64,000 nt of DNA from Pomacea canaliculata (Eukaryota > Mollusca > Gastropoda > Architaenioglossa > Ampullariidae): positions 3,224,001 through 3,288,000 of the forward strand of contig NC_037599.1 of assembly GCF_003073045.1 (NCBI RefSeq). The letters are read 5' to 3'. How positions within the stretch are numbered: position 1 is the first letter of the stretch; the number at the start of each line of letters is the position of its first letter. A program made the translations under genes and the position numbers. Under the pieces are notes generated by a model that did not search any database, was not told the DNA's origin, and saw nothing but the letters and a program-made list of their open reading frames with translations. This document shows, piece by piece, positions 23,873-36,900 of this stretch.

Positions 23873-26548
23873 CTTTGTGTGCCTTGTCTTACTTAAAATG
23901 AATTACGGCGATCTAGAGACTTCATGTCAGTCCTCATAAATCCCCCTTCCCAGTGAATACTACTCATCAACTCTTGCTGATACTTGTAAAGTGGACTAGC
24001 AAGCGATTGATAAGAAGCTGCATCATCTGTCAGTGCATATAAATGTTTCATTGTGTGCATGTCAAACAAACCAGAAGTTTTAGAAATTGGAATGGATCTT
24101 CAGACATGGGAATGGGAATGAAATCAGTTCGGATCACTTCAAACCCTTGATCTGCTCTAGTCGCTGATTTTGGGGGTGTGTGGGGGGAACGGTGAGATGA
24201 CATACAGCAGCTGACAAAGTTTTGTAAAGTAACTGGTGAAAAAGAAATGCAAATGGATCTGTCGAAATGAGAAAAGGATCTGTAGAAACAGGAATTATTT
24301 GAACTCTCTGGTCATTGGTAAACTCGACAGATGCAGCAGCTGATATTGTGGCCTTTGCTGAGCGGGAAATGCGAATGAATTGGCGGAAATAGGACCAGGT
24401 TGTTGTTGTATCTGACGTTAATTTACAGAGGTACTTAAGCTCGCTCTTGCTATTCTACAATTCGTCCTTCATAAAGACACACGGACTTGCATACAGGATC
24501 TGTGTTTTAAAAACAAACCAATGCTGTATGGTATTTTGGGGAAAAAGGAATAACCACTTCCCTGTCACCATATCTGGTGCGCCTTTTGCAGCTGGTTTCT
24601 CGAGCTGGTATTTAGACAGAGTCTGTTATAATTCGTCGACTGTTATGAGTGGGTCAAGATGGAGTGATTTCGACTGTTACCTCTGCCTTGTCAGCGGTGG
24701 AAGTCAGTGTGCCAGAAGTGTAAGACCGATTGGCGTAATAGTGGTGTCTCTCTCTCTCTCCCCATACTGAAGTACTCTCTTTTTTAATTTCGCATAAAAC
24801 AGGAGTTTCTGTATGGTCCTGTCATGTCCGGAGGCCCACATCCGGGTCAGATGAAGAGCTGATGTTAAATGCACAGCTGTAGTCAAGTTTTATATCCTCT
24901 GGCAGCTGATGGGGTTTTTTCAAAATCTATGTGAACATTTTCTTGTGGAGCTAAACGACTGCAGACCGCCTCTTTATTGAAGATACCCCTTTGGTTTGTC
25001 TTAATGGAGAAAATACATATAAAGCGCCCTCGATCATAAGTTCACCACATTATTTTTGGAAAAACTGTTTAGTATTTTTACTCCTCTTTTTACTTAGTAC
25101 TAAGCATCACACATTTGGTTTCTTTTTCTTAATGCTAGATACGAGTACTTGACATTTATTTCATTGTAAAAGCGTGTGTGAGAGAAAGAGAGAGTAGGGG
25201 AGAAGAAAGAATCGACAGACAGAAGGAGAGAGAACGAGAAAGTGACTATGCGTCCTTGCTCCAGATCTGAGAGTTTAAAACATTCTTTGTAATAATGGGT
25301 TAGTGCCAATAAACTTATCTAAACTGCAATCGGATTTATTTGAAATGTTCTGCATTCTAGTCATGCAACCCTTACAAACTGATCGCTATTGATCAACAGA
25401 CCGCGAACACTTCTGAGAATTGGTTCAGTTGTGTAAAGCCCACTCAGTCGGATATTTTACCAACGACATGATTATGGCAAACCTTTTAGATGACTGTCTT
25501 GTGACATGTTAGATAATGTTGTAGGTGCTTGAAAAAGAAGCCTTGTGTTGTTGTTGTTGTTGTTTTTATTATTATTCAAACAACCGCTCCATATAAAATA
25601 GAAAACCGCGTCTGTCAGCTTTGAAAAGCCCGCCTGTTCAACCTGTACACGTTCCACTCACCTTATAAGGAGCGACACGAACGCGACATGTCCTACTTTC
25701 CGTAAGCGGCAGTGTATATATACGTGATATAACTTGCAAGAAATGTGTCTATACACCTGTTCTCATAGTCGACAAAATGGCGACTGGGCGTTAACCAGGG
25801 ACGCTCATATCTTTAACATCGTTTAGTGCATTCAGTATTTTCTTAACACCTCTAGATCTAAGGTTTTGTTTTCACAATAAAGTAATGATGATTCTTTGTT
25901 TAACAAAAATGTGTTGCCTAATTTCAGGTCGAGAATCGGAGACACATATACTTTGCTTCATGACTCATCTGCCGGACATGTCTGAGCGAGACAGTTCTAA
26001 TCAGGGTACGCAAAACATAAATCTATTGAGAGAGAAACCACAGAACATCTTTTTCCAACGGCACAGCTTTGTAATAGAAAATATGAGCAAAGATGTGATT
26101 AGTTATCTCGTTGTGATCACAAACTAAGATAAAGTCTGCCATTAAAAGATAAGCTGCCTCCGTCTACAGCTTTCGGCCTTGACACTCAATGTAAATGAAA
26201 AGTACCCCTCACACCTACTCCAAGCTAGCACAGCCTAGACTCGAACATTTCATCCTGTGTCGGTCATCAAAATAATTTGGTTTTCTAATAGACATCTTCC
26301 TGTGTCGACATCTGGAATCAGTCGGGCTTCAGTATTGAAGCACCTGCCAACGCCATTCGTCTTCCAGACAAAGGCCATGATTTCAGTTTCTTCTCGAATG
26401 GTCTGCTCTAGCTAAGTTAACTCGTCTCAAAAATCTAACAAATTAAAACAAGATCTGGTTCAATCGTAAGAAAGCATTGACAATACCATCTTTGCTATAG
26501 AAGTAGTGCTAACTGCAGTGAAGTGCCCAAAATCTGGTAAAAATGTTC
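23873..26548. other. Gene-free stretch in the presumed AE1 first intron
   Basis: No coding region is recognised. It contains short GA-rich and (TTG)n tracts (about 25170-25200 and 25545-25570) and otherwise ordinary AT-rich sequence. Confidence 0.55.
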
Positions 26549-26671
26549 ACCTACCTCTCGACCAGCCCACGCACTCGGCAACAGAGGTAAACTTGTTGTT
26601 TGGAGCCTGCTTCGGGAAAGCTTTCGATTGGTCAAACGGCTTCGAGCGTCAAACCTGCTTAATATTCATGA
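26549..26671 (-). promoter_or_regulatory. AE1 upstream module: conserved promoter plus candidate non-coding exon donor
   Basis: On the - strand, 26671 to 26626 reads TCATGAATATTAA, 7 bases, TGACGCT, 12 bases, ACCAATC. The same 46-bp layout occurs upstream of AE2 and AE3. About 70 bp further on the - strand is a good splice donor, CGAGAG then GTAGGTGAAC (intron starting at 26554). TGACG is an ATF/CREB-type half site and ACCAATC a CCAAT (NF-Y) box. I infer a TSS between CCAAT and the donor, with a 5' UTR exon spliced about 4.8 kb to the AE1 start codon. Confidence 0.65.
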
Positions 26672-27339
26672 CTATAGAAAGAGGGGCACTGTCTAGGTGA
26701 AGCTCTGTAAAATATTCATGAAGACATATCTAACCACGCAGAACACGATTGATCTGTTTTATCAGCTATAAAATCTCACGTGTTATTGTTTAAACTTCGG
26801 AAACTTGTTAGGTATCTCCACACCAGCAGGCTTAAGATACACTCTTTAATTACCCCAAGTATAATGCATGTAGTATGAACACAACGTGCACATTTACAAG
26901 CAGCAGAATATTACAATGATGATGCATCGAATTGTGTTATTGGCGGTAATAAGCTATTATAATAATAAGACTCTATCAGAATATTTTTTCTTTTTGTTTT
27001 TTTCTGTGGATGATGAATGATGTTATAAATGCTGATCTTGTTTCTCCACCAAATTCGTCATCAACAACAACAAGTGCAATAGGGATAGTAATAAAGAAAA
27101 AAAATGTCCAACACGATGACGGAGAATGTGATCGTTCATACAAAGACATAACTGCATTGAAAGCAGAGGCGCACAAAGGGAAGCAATCACTAAGAGCATC
27201 GTTAGATGCAAAAGTAGCTGTCTGTAATGGAGGCTGTGAATGTGTAACCCCGCAACCCATCTGTCCCGTGTAATAAGCTTTTCATAATCGCTTTATTTCT
27301 GTTGTTTCTAACTGTTGCCGCCATTAAACGTACTTACGT

Positions 27340-27395
27340 GTGTGTGTGTGTGTGCGCGCGCGCGCGTGCGTGCGTGCATTGATGATGATGATGCA
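27340..27395 (+). repeat. Compound microsatellite (TG)n(CG)n(TGCG)n(GATGAT)n
   Basis: Alternating purine-pyrimidine run TGTGTGTGTG then CGCGCGCGCG, TGCGTGCGTGC and GATGATGATG, with Z-DNA potential. Confidence 0.95.
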
Positions 27396-27860
27396 TATTA
27401 TAAGGAGCTGGATGAGTGAAAAATAAAAAATATGCGTTGACATACACGCGTGGAAACGTAAACTAGCGTGACAGCGTTCTGCCTACATTTCAACAGGGCT
27501 GAGTCTGTGTTGAATGATTGACCTACTCGCTTGCTGAATTCACATCTCCTTTCAAAACAGCAGTTAGAAGTCATAACAATGTAGCACTTCAATGATAAAA
27601 TGAAAAATCTTTTATTTAATTACTTTTATTTCCAAAAGGAACACAAAAAATAACAGCAAAATTAAAATGTTGTGCATCAAGGGAAATAATCAAACATGTA
27701 AGTGACTGCGCATCAAGGGAGGCTATTTGCTTTTTTTTCTCTCTCTCCCTCTGTGTGCCGTTTGTACGTAAATATGGAAACAAAAAGTTCACTTACAAAA
27801 AAAGCAAGAGACAATATGCGCTAGAAATTTGATGTAGTTTAACGAGTTAACAGATTTCAG

Positions 27861-27945
27861 GACGGCTGAGTGGTCTAAGGAACCAGGCTCAAGGGAATTA
27901 TAGTCTTCTGGTGCACGTGCTGGTTTTTGAGTACTCTTGTCCTAT
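27861..27945 (+). pseudogene. tRNA-Leu(CAA)-like relic
   Basis: GACGGCTGAGTGGTCTAAGG matches the D-arm of eukaryotic tRNA-Leu (A-box region), followed by CCAGGCTCAAGG with a CAA anticodon and TCTTCTGGT for the 3' side of the anticodon stem; the extra bases between could be a tRNA-Leu(CAA)-type intron. The T-arm (GGTTTTTGAGTAC) is decayed. It is best read as a pseudogene or the head of a tRNA-derived SINE. Confidence 0.5.
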
Positions 27946-28751
27946 CCAATGATCCAACAATTCGTGTTAATAGTTTAGATTTTGTCAGATGACATCTGGT
28001 ACAGAATACGCAAAGGGATTTGCTCGTTGATAACATTCGGTTTTTGGGAGAGAAATACTTATCTGAGCTACGTTTTAGTATAGAAAGGTGTGTATCATAT
28101 GTGTGTGTGTGCGCGCACGCGCTCGTTTGTTTGGATGTGCATGTGTGTTCATATCCATGGGGAAAGGATATATAGGGTGTCTGAAAGTTTTTTTTTTCAA
28201 GAACTACGATCTAATGGAAACAGCCTGCATCGAAGAAGTCCCTTACCTGCCGCACACTGTTCTCGGGTGCTGCTAAAATTTATAGAAGCATGCCGCTCAT
28301 TTGGCATTTATCATTATCAATAATACATCTGAAATATTTTGTTGAATTTGTTATATTTTATATCTTTATACATAAGTCGGTTTGTTGAGCCGTGCAGAGC
28401 ACAACAACCCTATATCACCTAGGTACGCTTTGTTGATGTTATTGTTGATGTTGTTGTTGATTTATGATGATTGATGACACACCGTCCCACAAACAGCCGT
28501 GCATGAACATATATAAAATGACAATATTTGTAATTTGTTTGAGAGATTTATTATTTGTCGTCTGCAAACATTACGAACATCAAAAACGAACTCAGCCCTC
28601 TTTTTCGTCTTGCTTATCGCTCAGAAACGCACCTCCCACTCGCACGTATTCCTTGAGAGATGAATGCAACTTTGATACTTCCTTGGAGCAACAACACTCG
28701 TTGATGCACATCAAACTGTACGGATCACAAATGGTTGTCGGCAGTCGTTTG

Positions 28752-31462
28752 TCAGTTGGGTTCTGACTGCTCTAGCTTCATCTCTTTTAAGAGGACGTTT
28801 TGCTCTATGCCAAAGCGACATTTACACTTGCCCCGGGTGACAAACACGGGTCGCCCCTCGAGATCTTGTTCGAATCCCTTGTCTCTGGTGAAGAGTCGCT
28901 TGACACCGAGCACCACGGTGTCCACGAGCTCTCGCTTTTCCATCTCTCGCTGTTTCTTGGTCTTGTACCTGACGACAACTTCTCCATAGAAGGTGGACTT
29001 AATGCTGAAATCTCCATCAAATTCGTCTTCCTAGACATGAAATCGACAGACCTGATTATTTAGCTATTATTCATTCATGGTAGGTCCGGCGGTAAAAAAA
29101 AAACAAAAAACAAAAAAAAACAAAACCCAGCACCCAAAGGTGAGGATTTTGAAAATACTTTTAAGCCTAACACTTGGTTTAAAATTACGAATAAAGAGAG
29201 ATGTAAGGAGGAATAAGAATATAAACAGGGGAGAAAATCTTACCCAATGCTCTCTTTCTCTCCCCACCCCCAACTCTCTCTTTCTCACTAGGTTATATAT
29301 ATATAAATTCTTTTGAATAGGCCCAGAAGCCTAACAAAAAATTTCGTATTCTCTCACTCACTTATTAACTCACAGAAACAACACACCCGAAAGTTTGATA
29401 TGTTCTTTCTGTAATTATGTTGAAGAATGTGAAATAAATTTTGTAATATTTTGTCCACATTTAGAGAACCTGCCAGTAAATACCACATGCAGTCTACTAA
29501 ATATTTTACCATTTAGCCTCTAAGAACGATAAAATGAATAAGTAACCTGCACATGTATTTGCTTATAAAGTTTTTTGTGATATGACAATAGCGAACTCGT
29601 AAATTGTAATCATCTGATAATATGCCATGAATAATATTTTGTGTATACCTCTTCACAAAGAGAATCTTACACACACACGAAAATATTTGCAAACCTTAAT
29701 CACGAGGTCAGCCCTGGTCATGTGACCCGGTGGCACTTGGATTTCGTTGTCAACGGTCCAAGCCAGCTCCTGCTCAAACGTCTCGTTGACGCCCTTCGCC
29801 ATGGACATTTCACCATGGAAACCGGCGTTCGCCTCGATGATTGGATTAGGCGGCGTCAGCTGATCCGAGAAACAAAGCAGGAAACACTTTCATTGTCTGC
29901 TTACCTTTCCTACGGGTTAAAGGAATATTGTTTTCAATCTCTCGCAGTCCTCTATATTGCGAAGTCCTTCAATAAATGTGTGTGTGCGCGCGTGCGTGTG
30001 TGTGTGTGTGTGTTTGTTTTAGAGGTTGTTACAATTTATGTTATCCAACAGACGGTCCGGTTTGTGCAATGGTTAGCACCTGTCATCAACACAGCGAGGA
30101 CTGGCTGTCCTGGGTTCAGATCTTGTTTCGGGTATGCTGTTCCATAACTTCCCACAGCCATCACCTCCAGGATCCAACGGACTGCTGGCTTATGTTTTGT
30201 TACCGAATTCACATTATTGGTAACGGAGGGACGAAAATAACAATTATCTTGAATAAGTTAGAGAAACAGAACAGTTTCGAGTTCGCTGAGTTTTTTTTTT
30301 TTTTTTTTTTGGTTTGTTTATTAGTTTTATTTTTTTTGTTTTTACTTTTTTGGGTTTTTTAATGCTCCCGATTACCTTGATTCCCAGGTTGAAACCGATG
30401 GTGTAAGTTTTGCTGAGGACGATGTTGCACGTGGACTTGGTGCGTCGTTCTGTGCGTAGCGTGTAGCGCTGGGGGTTGGGAGTGTCGTTGCTGAAGTTGG
30501 CCGTAAACAACACGTGCGCCGTTGGCTTGGGTGAGCTACCCGTGCCTGTGTACTCAGTCTTCCCGTGCGTGACGAACATTCTGTTAAAGATTGACAGGTT
30601 GGTTAGTGGTGGGAAGGGTGAGCACTCCGAAAGAGACAATCCGTACACGTATATAGAAACAAAGGAAACGCGTGGCTCGCTCTGACGGCAGGTCAATGTT
30701 AACCCTGTTAGTTTGACTGTTCGTTATTAGTCCTATGTTTATTTATGGATTTGTAAATTAAGCTGTTATCTTTATGACTGTGAGATCGCTGCTTTTATTA
30801 CCCTTCTGTTGTTACTACCCTTCCATCACTGTTACTCTCGTCAATCCATGCTCCTCTCAATCCTTCTCATGTGATCGCAGCGTAGCCTCCAGGACACCGG
30901 AGCAGGGCGGCCCAGTTACACCAGTAATAAAATATTACTTCAGATACGGAGACACAAGATGCAATGCAGGTGATAATATTAGTGAAAAATGATGCATTCA
31001 GTTTAGTTTCCACGTGCCCATACACGATATGTTTTTTAACCCAACATCATTTGTTGTTGCTCAGAGGTCAGTCCTTGAATGATTTATCACAGGTTGACAT
31101 GCAGCTATTTCTCATCGACTACTTCTCACATAGGACTGCTTTACAGCATGCTCCACACCTGTTCAGTTTAATCAATGGGATTTAATTTAATATACGATAC
31201 ATCTCCGGTTTGTTGAGGAAAAATATAAATAATAGCGATGGTGAGGTAAACAGAGGACATACATAGATCGACAGAGACTTTCATTCTGCCCTGCATATCC
31301 CTGTGAAAATTTCATTCAGCATTCTCTTTCTCACCTTTCCCAACAGACGACAGGATTCTCCAAGTCGGCCTTCTTTTTGCCGTCCTCGTCCAGCATGCTC
31401 TGGGCTAACGTCTTGACCACTTCCTCAAGATCCAAGGGCTTTTCGATATCGATGTCACCCAT
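28752..31462 (-). CDS. Aerolysin-like (ETX/MTX2-type) protein, copy 2 (AE2), 258 aa, 4 coding exons
   Basis: Coding exons in order: 31335-31462 (ATG at 31462), 30376-30580, 29695-29859 and 28752-29030 (TGA), in phase throughout. The plan matches AE1: acidic N-terminus without signal peptide, TANFSNDTPNPQRYTLRTE, TKSTCNI, TYTIG, FEQELAWTVDNEIQVPPG and GKCKCRFGIEQNVLL. The pore-loop exon 29695-29859 is about 92% identical to that of AE1, while the first and last exons are far more divergent. The donor after 29695 is weak (GTTTGC). A strong acceptor (CTGGTCAG) lies 41 bp upstream of the ATG, which fits a spliced 5' UTR. The matching upstream module is at 38.41-38.54 kb, which would place CS2 inside this gene's first intron. 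Confidence 0.85.
30051..30145 (+). mobile_element. tRNA-derived SINE head in an AE2 intron
   Basis: TTGTGCAATGGTTAGCACC resembles a pol III A box and GGGTTCAGATC a B box, about 45 bp apart, the layout of tRNA-derived SINEs. The tail is not clearly delimited. Confidence 0.5.
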
Positions 31463-32249
31463 GGTGGGGCTGGTTTGTTATGGAGATCGAAGAGTTGTTG
31501 ACGCCTGGGCGTTGTATCAGCCTGACCAGAAACACAAAGTACATGTGGTATAGATGCGACAGCTGTCGCTGATTTCAGTGAGATGTGGCCAACCAGTACA
31601 AGCGGCGGTTTCACAGGTGTTTGATGGCGACCTTTACCTATCTTGCCTATTGATCCGCAGCTAAAATTTACGTGACCCACTATGACAATCGTAACCTTGA
31701 TCGACTTATATCCATAGCAACCATGCTTATATCCTTAGCAACCATGCTTTGAAATGGGCTATTCGCTCAGAATTGGAGGTGCAGCGCCTTAATTTGGGAT
31801 AAAGTAAATCAATACTGTGTATATATATAGTTATCGTTTGGCAGGAAAGACTGCATTCCCTAATTCGTGTGGTCTTACCGTAAAGCGATAATTAAAATTA
31901 CATTTCTCCAGCCTTTGATATTGCAAGGCAGCCTCAGAGTAGCCAATGCCCATAATCCACTCATTGATCCTTTAACGCATCATTGCACCAAATAAAATAT
32001 CGAACTCGCCATGCATCGGGTGAACAAGTCCAAGGGAAGCAACCCGCAATCAGAGTTGTCTGTGTTTCCCCATCAACAAAAAAGCTGACATTATGAAAAC
32101 TTTACACAATATCAGCAGAGTTTGCGAAGCAATGTCATGCAGCTCCAAATAGTAAAATTTTTTAGTTCGAATTTGAGAAATGTTTCTTGACTGAGTTTAA
32201 TTCCTTTTGAATGAAGCGGCCCTTTGCCAACATTACCGTTATGCAGAAA

Positions 32250-33976
32250 ATGGCTGCCAGGGAGGATCCCGTTTATCGTAAAACTTCTTAATTTCACTGT
32301 ACCGCTTAACTCTGATTTTTAGAGCATTGCACACTTTTTTTTAAAAAAAGTATTGACAAGTTTAATATATATAAACATTAAAAAAAGCAAGTGTGTTAGC
32401 TTTTTCAGAATTTTTTTTATTTTCACATATCGAAAGTACGTTAATTATAGTTTTTATCTCTCTAACTTGTTAATTTTCTTACAATCAGAGTAATTTAGAT
32501 TCGTCATAGCAACACTTCGCATGATTTGCCATAAAATATAGCTGCATCTCCTTATTTTTCCTTTCAATTGAGTATATTTTGATTTTCCTCCCCAGTTCTG
32601 AGCGACACAAAGAAGGAAGGCTACGTGCGGGTGCGTGTCGAAATCCAAGGTTTGAAGGCTAAAAAACTTACTTTAATAGAAAAATTTACTGGAGGAAAGC
32701 GAACTGAGGCAAAGAATGGAACGGTTCTGTGCCATTTTCAGGACAGGTCAGTATTGCTTTACTTTAAATTTTGGATTGGTCTTCTTATCTCCCTTACAGC
32801 ATTCAAAATAATTCGATCAGATATTCGTTTTGAAATTATTTATTATTCCAACCAAACTTTAAGCTGATACTATTGTCCTCGAAATATGAGATGAAGGTGC
32901 ATAGATAATATCTAGTTTAACAGAGTAGATGGGGTTGCTTTCCTGATCTCACCACAAGAACACTTTCATGGGTTCCAAGTCGATGGTTCTGGCTAAGGCG
33001 AAACCTCCACACCACACACTCGCGCTCTCGACCAGCCGTAGCTCTCATCTCTGCGCTGTCCCCTCACGTACTCACTCCCCTCTTCACCCGACCTTCCCTC
33101 CAAAACATCCTGTCACCAGTCAACCCCCTCTCGCTCTCCTTCGGTCATCACCCGATCCGTATAATTACCCCTCAACAGCCAGCGTGTACCTGTCCTGTGT
33201 GCATGTGTTCCATACTACTATATCTAGCATGGTACCTCACAAAACAAACTGTAAGATCTAGTTAACAAGTTTGTAGTCCTGCATGATACAGATCGAGTAG
33301 CTGCCATAAGGTCCAGTCATAATTATCTTTGACCCTGCATATGAGGGAGATTTTGTTACTGTGAATTTAAGTTTGCAAAATGTTTAGAACACTATGAGCT
33401 GTGCTTCTTGTTTGATGTGCTGACACTGCTATTGAGTGTATTTTGTGTGTAGCTGAATCATTTTATTAACTATTTTAGAGGATTCAGACTTGAAGTGCAA
33501 GGAGATGGGAAAAAACTAACTGATGAAACATTTGAACGTCTTCATCTACCATATGACATCGATACTGAGACATCTTATTGGGAGGTAAATATTTTGAAAA
33601 AAGCTTTTATTAAATATTATGTTGAGTCATAAAAAGATAAAATAAGATTTAGTAATGACTACTATATATATATATAAACTATCACGAAATGTAAGAATAT
33701 AGCAGAATATAGTTGAATTAATCACCTTCTAACAGCATTTGTTGCCATGGCATTTTTTTCTATAGAATGTTTACAACAATTTTATAATTTGAATTTGAAA
33801 GAGTTTGTAGCACTTAAGGTATATGATGAAGAGACTTCTTCAAAAATAAATTAATTTCTACATTTTATGTTTGTTTTCAGACAGAGGATAATTTTGTCAA
33901 CATCTTTCTTAAAAAAGCCGATGATAAAGATGATTGGTCACCATTCATAGAAAGTGGAAAGTTGGAAGCTGAATGA
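32250..33976 (+). CDS. Small CS-domain protein, copy 2 (CS2), 126 aa, 4 exons
   Basis: Exons 32250-32277, 32596-32746, 33479-33584 and 33881-33976 (TGA) have the same phases (1/2/0) as CS1 and CS3. CS fold blocks: GYVRVRVEIQGLKAKK, FQDRGFRLEVQGDGKKL, SYWETEDNFVNIFLKK and DDWSPF. Trp94 is present. An in-frame ATG at 32241 would add three residues (MQK); the inner ATG is preferred because the others start MAS and MAM. There is no signal peptide. AAGGGAAGCAAC lies about 220 bp upstream. The gene points away from the AE2 start codon but lies between that codon and the proposed AE2 promoter on the opposite strand. It is the most divergent of the three copies. Confidence 0.86.
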
Positions 33977-36900
33977 AAAAAGTATAAGTATATAGCAAAT
34001 GATCTAAAGATGAGTAAGATATTGAATCAGGACTTTGAGTTTGAGATCGATTTCAGGCTTTTGGCATTTGACCCCAAAATGTGAAGAATAAGTACGTTGT
34101 GTGAGTTTATCATGAAGTCTTTGGTTAAAAATGTCACATAAGTGTGACCAGGACCACAATCAAATGTACCTGTTGTTTGTGCTGACATGTCTTTTTGCAT
34201 ATTTTACCTTGCATAAAAAACAAACAAACAAACAAAAGAGCATTATTATCACATATTGTTCATGAATTATTGTTCATTCTTAATTTTCATATTTTTTGTG
34301 TTCCTGTATAGTGATCTATACTTTCAGTTTCTAGTCACAGCAGCAAAATCAAGTTTCTCTTGTTTTCTTGCAATGAGGACAGCTTTTTGTCCATTTGGTA
34401 ATATATTCTGCATCCCTAAGCAAAAGAGAAAACATATAAATGTTTTTGTACATGCATATATGTCTACAGGTTTGTATATTTCTAATTGCATTATGCATGT
34501 TCACTTTTTTCTAAGTACATTTGACTTTTTTTTAACAATTTCCCTTTCCCAAATCCTTGGTGTTTAAAGTAACATGTGTTATATTTTTAAAGCTAAGAAA
34601 ATCCTTGTGTTTTATTTTTAAAAGTATAGAGTATTCAAACTATTTTAGTTGTTTTCGAATCTGCTCAAAGTATACCTGACAGTAAAATAAAGATTGACCC
34701 AGTTATGTTATAATTCAATTTAATGGGTAGGTTAACCTTTTCATGTTGCTTGCAACTAAAAATAATACAGAAGACGGTGTGCTCACTGAGAAGTTGATGG
34801 AGAAAGAATGAGCTCGGTTATCTTGCATAGTATTATGAAGAAGGGACTAATTTTCCTTTTGGTCCAAATTGTCATGAAAGATATCTGATAAATTTTTAAA
34901 GGGCTTTAACTTCCTGCTTTTGTGCCAAATAAACTTAAACAGCAGTGAGTTTCTGAAACGATTATGAAAACACTCAAGATTTAAGAAAAATTTGTATCAA
35001 AAATGGCATGTAAAATCAACTGTTTCTTAAAGATTTTTTTTTAATAGCTGTTTTTGCTATTTTTAGTCATTAATAGGTTGTATATTTATACACATTAACA
35101 TAACTAGTCAAACCTATTGATGACAGCAAAATTGTTTGGTATTACATGTGATTTGGAGAGTTTACAAGTGCATTTATACCATTGCCTTATTGTGTTCATG
35201 AACTTGTTCTATTTGTTCTATAATTTGCTATTTTTGTGTGATTTACAAGTGCAAGTTTGAGATAACTAGTATACATATTTGGTTGTTGCAAGACTAAGGA
35301 TATCTGAAAAGTTATGGCAATCACATGAGGGTTTTTTTAAGCTACTGATTCTCTATCAGTTCTGTTATTCTATATTTTCCATTAAAAAATGAATTGATGT
35401 AAATTTTTACACCAGATTATTGATGTTTAGCTCTCTGTGTACATTTTGCAAAAGCTTTATAAATAATAAAAAGAAATGTTTTTAAATTACTTACAAATTA
35501 ATGTTTTACTAAGTATAATAGGGGCAATAGTTAACTTCCACAGACTGTGTTTAACTGGCTTTCCTTGATATTTTGCAGTAGAGGTGCTCTGTTGGGAAGA
35601 GTTTTATGTACCCCAAGGGAAAGGGAAAAAGATAACATGACCTATCTCAGCCTGATATTCAGTCAGATTACATTGCAACACTGACTTTCACTGCAGGCAT
35701 CCCAGCTCTTGTGTTTATTCAACGAGAAAAAGTTTTATCTTGTGCTAGTGCAGTCACTAACCACTGTAAAAACAAAATATTTACTCTATTAAGTTGTGTA
35801 AAAATAATGTGTCCTATTTCTTACTCTCTAACGATTATTTAATGCTGTCTCACACCCTCTAACAGTTTTAGCTAACTCAAGTTACATTGTATAATACTGC
35901 ATTTATATTATTTATTTCAACAGCTTTAAAAGGAATAATAAGGAAATAATTTTAATAAGGACTTCCTTCCCTTCTCTTCCTCTCCCTTGTTCACTCTCTA
36001 CAATCCGTGCCAGGTTTCAAGTGGGTTTTTTTTTTTTAAGTCTTCATATTCATCAAACACATTCTTCAGTACTTTAACCCTTTCTCAGTAAAGTGTAAAA
36101 ACTAGTCGTATAAACTACAGTTTCTAGCTCTCAATCTGATGTTTCTCTGTTCGTGTCATTCATATTTAGGTTTTGGTGGCTTGATGTATTGCCTAAGTTG
36201 TTTTATGCACCATCAATGTGATGAAGTGATGATATTATTTATGTAACATTATTTGTATATTTACATATAGTTTTTGACTTTAGCCACAGTTTTTGATTGG
36301 TTGGTGAGGTAAGGAGTCTCCTTGAACTATGCGGGAATTTGACAAACACTTTTAGATCAAACTTTACCACACCACACAACTCCACACATAAGTGGTTTGT
36401 ATTACTGTAATTGTGCATTTCTCCTTTTATGAATCTTAAATCTTTTCCATACACATCTGGTTTTATTTTAATGTTTGTTAGTATGGTGAGAGGATGTGGA
36501 GTCGGATGGTAGGTAGTGACGGCACACGGGAGAGAGTAACTTTGTTAAAATATGAATGCAACAATGACCTGCATAAGAGTAAGTTTCTGTCCGCAGTGAT
36601 GAAGATAAAAGTACTAGGTACCATGTCGATACTTGAAAACAAGATGTAGCATGACGGCATCACCAAATTTCTTTACTTACAGATTCATCCTGATCAAAGT
36701 GCGAACGCTTTCAGTTAAAAAAAAAATTAAGATTATAAATGTCCATGCACTCGCATAAATGAAGTAGATGAGTCTTTTGCTATTTTTGTGATGCACAAAG
36801 TTTAAAGTTTTGATGAAGAAAAAAAGGTTGTCTTGAAAGACTAACGACAAATTCTGACTCCATGACAAGTCCAGTATTAACGTGCCAACTCCCCGTCCAC

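Larger units (their letters stand above)
26672..28751. other. Intergenic stretch between the AE1 module and the AE2 stop
   Basis: Contains AAGGGAAGCAAT (27177), two CATCAAGGGARR motifs (27675 and 27711), a TG/CG/GATG microsatellite (27340-27395) and a tRNA-Leu-like relic (27861). An 87-codon open frame at 27010-27273 has no recognisable family. Confidence 0.55.

Noticed and set aside
28735-29063. Overlapping + strand open frames of 84-87 codons
   Set aside because: Antisense shadow of the last AE2 exon.
29641-30362. + strand frames of 128-168 codons
   Set aside because: They run across the antisense of an AE2 exon, a TG repeat, a SINE head and a poly-T tract; not a gene.
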